Origin: a virus
Strand: one strand, 5' to 3'
DNA length: 24,670 nt
Virus record (IMG/VR): IMGVR_UViG_3300037264_000311
Coordinates: 1 to 24,670 of that record
Each line of letters begins with the position of its first letter. The stretch's first letter is position 1. The notes under the pieces are model-generated. The model saw only the letters and a list, made by a program, of their open reading frames with translations, had not been told where the DNA came from and made no database searches. Below, piece after piece: positions 18,545-24,670 of this stretch. Made by a program: the position numbers and the translations under genes.

Positions 18545-21216
18545 TGTCCCTAGGCAACCCACTACAAGTCCCTCCTCTAGACGAGGAAGAAGCAAGAGTT
18601 ATCGACTTTAAGGATAGATGGTTCTCTGAGTACAACATCTATCGAGTGCGCCGCTTGGAGCAGATGGCTCTGAACCATCATTATCTCCTTGGCAGGCAAT
18701 GGATAGAGCTAGACACTGAGATCCTGTTAGAGGGAACAAGGGGCTTCCAGTTCAGGCAGATTAGTTCCGAAGACCAGCACGACATTCCAAGGCCAGTAAC
18801 CAATATCATTGCTCCCTCAGTCGAGGTTGAGATCTCAGCTTTAGGCAAGAGGAAGCTGATTCCCAAAGTTATTCCTCTCAGCCGTGACCCCAGGGTAGAG
18901 GCAGCCACCAAGATAGCTAACGATGTCCTCGAAGACAGGCTCAAGAAGAACGAGTGGCCGATCAAGAGGTCAGAAGTCACGTTATCAACAGTGGTGTATG
19001 GAACTGGAATAATCAAGACATGGTGGGATGAGACCTATTTCGATGCAATGCTCGTAGGCTCTCCAGATGCCCTCCAGTGCCATCAGTGTGGAATGCTGCT
19101 CTCCTCCCCAAAGGTGGAGAATGAGCTTCTCCAGGAGGGAATGAGCACGCAGGGAGCCACTCTTGGAGAGGATGGTTCCTTCACTCTAGAGAACTGCCCA
19201 GTCTGCGGCTCAGAAGAATCTACAAGTGAAGAAGTCTTGGCACCCCCAACAGGACCAGTTCCCCTCCAACCCTACATGGTTGGTGAGGACGAAGCAGAGG
19301 GTGAGGATGGTTTTGGTAGAGCACTAGGCCAGACGGTTCCAAAGGGATTCCCTCGAATAGAGATTGTAAGTCCCTTTGACATCTATGTAGAGAACAGTGG
19401 TGTAGACATAACCCCAGAGAACTGTCGTGTTTGGGGACAATGCACCCCCAGATCCCTTGACTGGATCGAAGAGAGATTCCCAGAGAAGTTCGCTGAGGAC
19501 ACAATCAAGCCAGAAGATCCAAACGAGATAATGAGGAGTCACCCTCTCCTGGGAGACTGGGATCTCGTAGGACGCTACAGCGCTGTCTATGACACCAACA
19601 TCTACGACAACCACGCACGAGTCTATGAGATCTACTGCGACAAGACCTACAAGTTCCCCAAGGGAAGGGCAATCATCATCTGTGCAGACCAGATCCTCTA
19701 CAACGGAGTCCTCTACAGAGACATTGAAGTAGAGGGATCCAAGAAGGAAGTTAAGCTGGTCAAATACTCATCCACCCGTTACAAGGTAAGGCCAAGGGAG
19801 TTCTTCGGTAGAGGTCTTGTTGATGACCTGATCTCTCCCCAGAATAGGCTCAATGGGATGGATTCCCAGATCATCGAAGCTAGAGAGAGACTTGGATCTC
19901 CCAACATCATGGTCACTGAGGCGATGGATCTTCAAGGTCCTGAGTGGAATGAGCGTGGTGGTGGAGCGGTTTGGAGATACAACATTGATCCATTAGGCCC
20001 AGGAGCAAAGCCAGACTACTTCGGAGACAAGCTCTTTGACACAGCCGTCTATCAGGAAAGAGACCGTATCAAGGCAGACATCAAGGAACTGGCAGGTCCC
20101 CAAGACATTGAAATAGGAGCAGCCCCAAAGAACATTACTACTACAAGCGGTCTACAACTTCTCGGTGAAGCAGCAGAGAGAAGGAGAGGGGAAAGAGAAG
20201 ACTCGATGACCCATATGTATGAGTCTTCCTGGGAACATCTCCTTGAACTTGAGTGTGTTCTCAGGGCGGAAGATTCTTCCTATCAAACAGAAACCGATGG
20301 TGGCTCTTGGGAAGAGAAGCAGTTCAACCGTGAATTATTGATGGGCCAATCAAGGGTCAAGATTGAGAAGCAGGCTGAGGTAGACAAGTCCCTCTATCAG
20401 AGAGAAGCAACCAGAGAAGCTCAGGCAGACCAGCTTTACAGGCTGGACTCTCAAATTGCCATCAAGAGGATCCTGGAGCTTCGTGGACTACCAACAGATG
20501 TGAATGAAGACTTGAACTTCCAGGTGGATCTGGCAAAGAAGCGCTGGGTTGAGTTTGTTGATGAAGGACTCATTCCTTCAATCGACCCATCAATTGACGA
20601 CTTCAGGATTCACTTCCAGGCCCTAGGTACATTCCTCCTAGGAGAGGAAGGCCAGAGAATCCAGAAAGAAGCTGGCTGGCCCCAGATTCTCAAGGCCATA
20701 GCAGGCTGGGAATGGGAGCTTGCCCGTAACGAGGCAATAGACTTCCAGAGCAGGGAGTTGTATGGGACAACTAACCTAGATGAAGCCCAGACCAAGTATG
20801 CCGAAATGTTTGCGTCCTACGCCCAAGCCAAGCAGGCTGAAGAGTCCCTTAACAGGGTAGCTGCCCAGTCCATGATGCCAGCCCCGCCTCCATCAGGTCT
20901 CCAGCCCCCAATAGAGCCATTCTTCCTCCCTCCAGCTAAAGAAGACAGAGTTCTCTACATCTGGATGAACAAGTTACAGCAGGGAGGGTTACAGGTAAGT
21001 CCTCCTCAGGAGAACTTCCTGAAGTTCCGTGCTGTGGTGGATGCTTACCGGCTCTTAGCAGATGAGAAGGACCAGAAGGCTATGATGGGTCTTCCTCAAT
21101 CATCCTCTCCAGGAACTAACCCAGGCAACCCAGGGATTGGTGGCGCTACCCAAGACCTGATTCAACCCCAACCCCCTGAGGCAGCTAACCCTCAGAATCC
21201 TCCAACGGTGAAGTAA
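18544..21216 (+). CDS. portal protein, 890 aa, with an inserted zinc ribbon
   Basis: Position after terL, size, and composition fit a large P22-like or podovirus-type portal. Landmarks are RPVTNIIAPSVEVEISALGK (83-102), STVVYGTGIIKTWWDE, VSPFDIYVENSG, a PREFFGRGLVDDLISPQNRL region (about 418-437) and ITTTSGLQLLGEAAERRRGE, the stem/wing helices of portals. Residues about 179-221 hold CHQCG and CPVCG, a zinc ribbon that is not part of the usual portal core. The C-terminus is proline-rich and flexible. Twelve copies would form the DNA entry ring at one head vertex. Confidence 0.88.
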   Translation: MSLGNPLQVPPLDEEEARVIDFKDRWFSEYNIYRVRRLEQMALNHHYLLGRQWIELDTEILLEGTRGFQFRQISSEDQHDIPRPVTNIIAPSVEVEISALGKRKLIPKVIPLSRDPRVEAATKIANDVLEDRLKKNEWPIKRSEVTLSTVVYGTGIIKTWWDETYFDAMLVGSPDALQCHQCGMLLSSPKVENELLQEGMSTQGATLGEDGSFTLENCPVCGSEESTSEEVLAPPTGPVPLQPYMVGEDEAEGEDGFGRALGQTVPKGFPRIEIVSPFDIYVENSGVDITPENCRVWGQCTPRSLDWIEERFPEKFAEDTIKPEDPNEIMRSHPLLGDWDLVGRYSAVYDTNIYDNHARVYEIYCDKTYKFPKGRAIIICADQILYNGVLYRDIEVEGSKKEVKLVKYSSTRYKVRPREFFGRGLVDDLISPQNRLNGMDSQIIEARERLGSPNIMVTEAMDLQGPEWNERGGGAVWRYNIDPLGPGAKPDYFGDKLFDTAVYQERDRIKADIKELAGPQDIEIGAAPKNITTTSGLQLLGEAAERRRGEREDSMTHMYESSWEHLLELECVLRAEDSSYQTETDGGSWEEKQFNRELLMGQSRVKIEKQAEVDKSLYQREATREAQADQLYRLDSQIAIKRILELRGLPTDVNEDLNFQVDLAKKRWVEFVDEGLIPSIDPSIDDFRIHFQALGTFLLGEEGQRIQKEAGWPQILKAIAGWEWELARNEAIDFQSRELYGTTNLDEAQTKYAEMFASYAQAKQAEESLNRVAAQSMMPAPPPSGLQPPIEPFFLPPAKEDRVLYIWMNKLQQGGLQVSPPQENFLKFRAVVDAYRLLADEKDQKAMMGLPQSSSPGTNPGNPGIGGATQDLIQPQPPEAANPQNPPTVK

Positions 21217-21217
21217 G

Positions 21218-21523
21218 ATGCCACAATCTCCATCCCCATCCCCAAAGCAGTGGACCCAGGAAGAACTCCAAGCCTACGCGGCTGAGCAGGAAAGACTCAA
21301 GAAGAAGAAGCTTGATGAAGGGACTGTCTCAAAGGTTCTCCCAGGATCCAAGCCCCAATACAGTGGAGGAACAGTTGAGGAAGCCGTAGAGGCTAAGAGA
21401 GTCAAGGCATCTGAAGCTGCTGCTTCTGCCTCTAAATCCACCCCAAAGGTAGACGCTCTAGCTGCTGCTGCTGCTGAGGCCAAGAAGCAGCGAGAGGCTT
21501 TGAAGGGGAAGGAGAAACAGTAA
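21218..21523 (+). CDS. low-complexity alanine/lysine-rich late protein, 101 aa
   Basis: MPQSPSPSPKQWTQEELQAY, then KKKKLDEG, alternating AAASAS and AAAAAEAKKQ stretches. Likely disordered to helical. It starts 1 nt after the portal stop and its stop overlaps the next ATG (TAATG). No family; perhaps a minor head component. Confidence 0.72.
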   Translation: MPQSPSPSPKQWTQEELQAYAAEQERLKKKKLDEGTVSKVLPGSKPQYSGGTVEEAVEAKRVKASEAAASASKSTPKVDALAAAAAEAKKQREALKGKEKQ

Positions 21524-21843
21524 TGCCTGAGATTAAGAAGAAAGGCTATCCCAAGTATTTCTCCTATGAGGATGAGGATCCGTCTAGTGACGAGCTTGTG
21601 CGTAGAAGAAGGATGGAGCGTGGTGCTATTGATGCTATGAAATCCTCTCGTAAAGCAAACATAGAAGAAAGTGCAAAGAGGAGTAAGCACCCTGAATTCA
21701 TAAAGGCTCTTACTGATTATGTCTTCCCTGAAGTTGATGAGGATAGTGGTTCTGTGTCTGGAACTGTAGATGAGTATGTAGAAAAGAAGAAAGCAGCTAA
21801 CCAACGCAGGGCTTTGAGACAGAGAAGGGCTCCAGTTCCTTAG
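21523..21843 (+). CDS. hypothetical charged late protein, 106 aa
   Basis: MPEIKKKGYPKYFSYEDEDP, then RRRRMERGAIDAMKSSRKAN and a basic end (NQRRALRQRRAPVP). Highly charged, mostly helical. Coupled to the previous gene by TAATG. GGGGAAGGAG precedes it. No family recognised. Confidence 0.75.
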   Translation: MPEIKKKGYPKYFSYEDEDPSSDELVRRRRMERGAIDAMKSSRKANIEESAKRSKHPEFIKALTDYVFPEVDEDSGSVSGTVDEYVEKKKAANQRRALRQRRAPVP

Positions 21844-21854
21844 GGAGAAGTAAT

Positions 21855-22016
21855 ATGCCCTTCAAATCAATCTCAGACGAGATGCACCGCTTCAAGAAGG
21901 GAAAGCTTCATTCGGGCAAGGGGGGAAGGATTGTCAAGAATCGTAAGCAAGCCATAGCTATTGCCCTCTCTGAAGCTAGAAAAGCTGGAGAGCAACGTAA
22001 AGCCTTGAAAGAGTAA
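21855..22016 (+). CDS. small basic phage protein (DUF6496-like), 53 aa
   Basis: MPFKSISDEMHRFKKGKLHS, then GKGGRIVKNRKQAIAIALSE and ARKAGEQRKALKE. The pattern MxxFKKGKLHSGKGG..VKNRKQAIAIALSEA is a very common small protein in phage structural operons; I recall it as DUF6496, from memory. GGGAGAAG precedes the ATG at normal spacing. Function unknown. Confidence 0.82.
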   Translation: MPFKSISDEMHRFKKGKLHSGKGGRIVKNRKQAIAIALSEARKAGEQRKALKE

Positions 22017-22083
22017 AACTTGCATTGTCACTACAACCTATGGTACACATCTTATCAATAGGGACTACCCCTAGTGAGGATAT

Positions 22084-23205
22084 ATGTCAGAAGCTGAAAG
22101 CGTAGAGGAAGCAAGAGGCGAAGTCGAACCCGATGGAGCAACTCCAGAGGTTGATGAATCCGCCGAAACTGGGTCTGAAGAGATAGCAGCGTCAGACTCA
22201 GAGGAAGCCCAGGCTGCTGATGATGTAGAGCCAGAATCCGATGAGAACGCTGAGGAGGGCACCAGCGATCCTTTGGACGAGCTAGCCGCCAAGAAGTATG
22301 GTGGCGACAGAAAGAAGCTCGTAGACGGTTACTGGAATCTGGTGAATTCTGGTGCGACGTTGCACAAGAAGCTCCAGGCTCTAGAGACGGAACTGGAGAA
22401 CATCAGGACTTCAAGGCAGGAAGCTGCCGAGGAGCCTGAGCCTGATCCAGTCGAGTCTGATGAGACCGTTAAATGGCTCGATCAGCAACTAGAATCCTTG
22501 GGACAGAAAGCACAGCAGGACAACCAGAGACAACTCCAGATCATCAACGCTATCGACAAGAAGCGTGAAGAGATCGCGGAACTTCGGGGCGAGATGAGGC
22601 GGGCTGAGGACTACGATAAGGACATCCTCAGGGGAAAGTTAGAACGAGCGCAGGAACAACTGGAAGCCCTCTCCGAGAAGTGGACAACAATCGAAGAGGG
22701 TAAGAGCAACATCCTGATGCGTAAGTTCGACCTTGACCACCGAAAGAAACTCGCTGTGGCTGATGTTGAAAGATCCAAGGTACTAAAGAGGCAACAAGCG
22801 GAAGTTGACGCAGCTTATCGAAAGCAGTTTAGGAGTGAGTTCTCCGATGCTGTAGACGCAGCGGTCAAGGGCTATGGGGTATCGTTAGACTCCAAGACAC
22901 GTAACAGGGCGTATGAGTATGCCCGAGCCCAGGCCGTCCTGTTCTTGGATAACAACAAAGGATCCAAGATCGGGGATGTTGGTGAGTTCGTGAAGGAACA
23001 CGTTGCGGCATACCTGGAAGATGCAGGCGTTGCCAAGAAGGTGGCTTTCAACAAGCTCTCGACAGCCAAGTCCGCAGCAGGTAGACCAGTTCAAATTGCC
23101 AAGGTGAATGCGCCAGCGCTCGCAAGACCACAGCCAAAGATACCCGCTGGTAAGATGACGGCTGCACAGTCGCTCGCTTACCGAAAGAGGATATTCGGCG
23201 GCTAA
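22084..23205 (+). CDS. scaffolding-like protein upstream of the coat gene, 373 aa
   Basis: Acidic N-terminus (SEAESVEEARGEVEPDGATP and further Glu/Asp/Ala-rich sequence to about 65), then long coiled coil (about 95-245: LQALETELENIRTSRQEAAE, KKREEIAELRGEMRRAEDYD) and a basic C-terminal part (MTAAQSLAYRKRIFGG). This acidic-helical-basic layout directly before the major capsid gene is typical of internal scaffolds that shape the procapsid and then leave. GTGAGGA precedes the ATG. Identification rests on layout and position, not sequence similarity. Confidence 0.72.
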   Translation: MSEAESVEEARGEVEPDGATPEVDESAETGSEEIAASDSEEAQAADDVEPESDENAEEGTSDPLDELAAKKYGGDRKKLVDGYWNLVNSGATLHKKLQALETELENIRTSRQEAAEEPEPDPVESDETVKWLDQQLESLGQKAQQDNQRQLQIINAIDKKREEIAELRGEMRRAEDYDKDILRGKLERAQEQLEALSEKWTTIEEGKSNILMRKFDLDHRKKLAVADVERSKVLKRQQAEVDAAYRKQFRSEFSDAVDAAVKGYGVSLDSKTRNRAYEYARAQAVLFLDNNKGSKIGDVGEFVKEHVAAYLEDAGVAKKVAFNKLSTAKSAAGRPVQIAKVNAPALARPQPKIPAGKMTAAQSLAYRKRIFGG

Positions 23206-23215
23206 AGGATTTATC

Positions 23216-24535
23216 ATGGCAGCAGGCGGATTTGACGCATTGGGTGACAGCTTAAAGGTTGGCTACAAGCCTCAGGTAGTTGAGGCTATGGTTAATGAGG
23301 AAACCCCCTTTCGTAGTGAACTGAGCAAGGAGCTTCCTTCCGGTTCGAAAGTTACCGAGGGAGCAGTCCGTTTCGCTGCTAACCTCAACCCTCCCCAGAA
23401 CTGGGGACAGATCCTTGACATTGGGACTCTTCCTACTGCCAAGGACAGGACTGAAGTGCTCTTGAAGATTGCTCCAACGATCTTCGCTGGATCGCTCCAG
23501 TTGGGTATGATGACTCGCTACGCTGCTAACTCTGGAAAGAGTGCATTCAACGGTGGTGAGGTTCGTAGGAAGTCCGATGAGGCAATGGTTGACCTTGCAA
23601 AGGGGATTGAAACCACCTACATCGGAACCGCAGGGCTTGGGGCTCGTGGGCAGGTTGAGTCTGCAACATCCAACTCAACCGACTTCGTAGGTGCCAAGCC
23701 TTGGGGAACCAGACTGCTTAGAGAGAACATGTACATCTCTCCTAGAGCAGCGGCTGGTGGTACGGCAGCGGCTGTAACGACTGAGGGTGAGTTTGTAAAG
23801 ATCTCCTCAATTACCCACAGCACAAGGACCGTTACCCTTGCCAGCGCATCCACAATCACCGCTTCCTACTACGTTCATGCGGTGACTGAGTATCAGCAAG
23901 CCTTCACTGGTGGAACCGTCGATGGTGTCACCTATGCTCTGTTTGCTAATGGCATCAGAGGGCTGGTAGACGACGGAACCTACCTAACTACTGTTCACGC
24001 CTTAGCGCGTTCCAGCTATCCCAAGCTGAATGCTCAGGTCTTCGGTAACAGCGGAACTCTTCGCAACCTGACCGAGCAGTTGCTGATCCGTGCATGTCAT
24101 GAGATCAGGTCTCGCTCAGGCAAGATGCCGACCGCTGCTTGGATGGGCGAGGGTCAGGCTGAGAAGTATGTTGAGTTCGTGGCTCCTGACAGGAGACTCC
24201 CAAGAAGTGGTAAGTCCGACACCGGTAACATGGTGACTGGCTACCGTGAGGGGGATCTGGTTCATGTGGGTCCTGGAATCAACTTGACTCTCAAGACCTC
24301 CTTCGACATCGTAGCAAGAGAGTTGTACTTGCTGCACTGGCCTTCCTTCTTCCGCTACGAGAGCAAGCCTCTCGGAGTCCTGGATGAGGGTGGCGCTCTC
24401 AAGCTGATCCCTGTTGCTGGCGGATTCAGGGCTGGTTATCTAGGTTACGTAGCCGCTATCGAGAACCTAGGCTGTGAGAACTTCCAGGCACAGGGAGTCA
24501 TCAGAGACCTTAACGACCCTGCTATTGGTGACTGA
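23216..24535 (+). CDS. major capsid protein
   Basis: 439 residues. MAAGGFDALGDSLKVGYKPQ then LVKEMVNEETPF-type N-arm, a beta-rich core (LDIGTLPTAKDRTEVLLKIA), alanine-rich loops and a C-terminal region with the LHWPSFFRYESKPLGVLDEG and GYLGYVAAIENLGCENFQAQ segments. Size, high codon regularity (CCT, GGT, GCT) and position after the scaffold-like gene fit the HK97-fold coat protein, the shell subunit. AAAGGA lies 9 nt before the ATG. The fold itself is inferred. Confidence 0.82.
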   Translation: MAAGGFDALGDSLKVGYKPQVVEAMVNEETPFRSELSKELPSGSKVTEGAVRFAANLNPPQNWGQILDIGTLPTAKDRTEVLLKIAPTIFAGSLQLGMMTRYAANSGKSAFNGGEVRRKSDEAMVDLAKGIETTYIGTAGLGARGQVESATSNSTDFVGAKPWGTRLLRENMYISPRAAAGGTAAAVTTEGEFVKISSITHSTRTVTLASASTITASYYVHAVTEYQQAFTGGTVDGVTYALFANGIRGLVDDGTYLTTVHALARSSYPKLNAQVFGNSGTLRNLTEQLLIRACHEIRSRSGKMPTAAWMGEGQAEKYVEFVAPDRRLPRSGKSDTGNMVTGYREGDLVHVGPGINLTLKTSFDIVARELYLLHWPSFFRYESKPLGVLDEGGALKLIPVAGGFRAGYLGYVAAIENLGCENFQAQGVIRDLNDPAIGD

Positions 24536-24543
24536 TGTTAATT

Positions 24544-24557
24544 AGGCTAATTAGCCT
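24544..24557. repeat. 14-bp perfect palindrome after the capsid gene
   Basis: AGGCTAATTAGCCT equals its own reverse complement. It lies 9 nt after the capsid stop and before the next ribosome site. It could form a weak hairpin that limits read-through or a protein-binding site. Confidence 0.4.
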
Positions 24558-24572
24558 GAAAGGATAATACCA

Positions 24573-24670
24573 ATGGCAATCCAAAGAACAAGTGTTGGAA
24601 AGGGCGTGGTTGGTTCCGAGCGCCTTGTTCGTTCCTTGCGTCAGGGCAGATACTGCTTTGACAACTTCAG
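24573..24670 (+). CDS. next late gene, N-terminus only
   Basis: MAIQRTSVGKGVVGSERLVR then SLRQGRYCFDNF; the frame runs off the right edge. AAAGGA lies about 8 nt before the ATG. Position after the coat protein suggests a head or connector protein, but too little is visible to name a family. Confidence 0.6.
   Translation, partial: MAIQRTSVGKGVVGSERLVRSLRQGRYCFDNF

Noticed and set aside
21274-21804. 176-codon minus-strand frame
   Set aside because: It is antisense to two coupled late genes and is kept open by their Lys/Ala-rich codons; product is Ser/Phe-rich nonsense.

Overview
This window is a stretch of a tailed double-stranded DNA phage (or prophage) genome. The evidence is a contiguous packaging and head module (small and large terminase subunits, portal, scaffold-like protein, major capsid protein) next to a dense early region of very small, overlapping genes. 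The large portal (890 residues) followed by a scaffold and coat gene is reminiscent of podovirus-like phages, but no tail gene lies in the window, so the morphotype is open. Strong Shine-Dalgarno sites, sigma70-like promoters and frequent GTG/TTG starts point to a bacterial host that I cannot identify. No integrase, tRNA, rRNA, insertion sequence or CRISPR array was seen.

Layout. (1) 1-4169, minus strand: a recombination module (RecT-like annealing protein, PD-(D/E)XK nuclease), a 3D-domain protein, small zinc-binding and membrane proteins, then a visibly GC-rich island of three coiled-coil/zinc accessory genes. (2) 4169-4223: a compact divergent promoter pair with an inverted repeat across both -10 boxes. 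(3) 4235-5347, plus strand: a small basic protein and a RepA-like P-loop ATPase. (4) 5344-5537: a convergent intergenic region rich in GTGRAA motifs and palindromes, a candidate origin or terminator. (5) 5529-14507, minus strand: a 9-kb early operon of about 27 genes. It includes an RNA ligase, a MoxR-type AAA+ ATPase with a VWA/metallopeptidase protein and a third conserved partner, a tandem pair of paralogous unknown genes, a polymerase-beta-type nucleotidyltransferase, and many tiny membrane or zinc-binding proteins, most with 4-nt stop/start overlaps. A strong RNA hairpin sits in one of the few gaps of this operon. (6) 14508-14648: a second divergent control region. (7) 14649-24670, plus strand: the late packaging and head genes, with an unusual 740-nt gap between the terminase subunits.

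Working together. The annealing protein and nuclease probably carry out phage recombination, and the RepA-like ATPase probably helps initiate or load replication. The MoxR/VWA group probably remodels some host or phage protein complex. The RNA ligase and nucleotidyltransferase suggest RNA repair or modification. The right arm packages DNA into a scaffold-assembled head.

The observations I rate highest are the 17-bp hairpin at 12887-12964, whose only non-Watson-Crick positions are G-U pairs on the transcribed strand; the phage-borne MoxR/VWA module with its paralogous unknown pair; and the repeat-rich region at 5344-5537. Family assignments come from motifs read by eye, with no database search.
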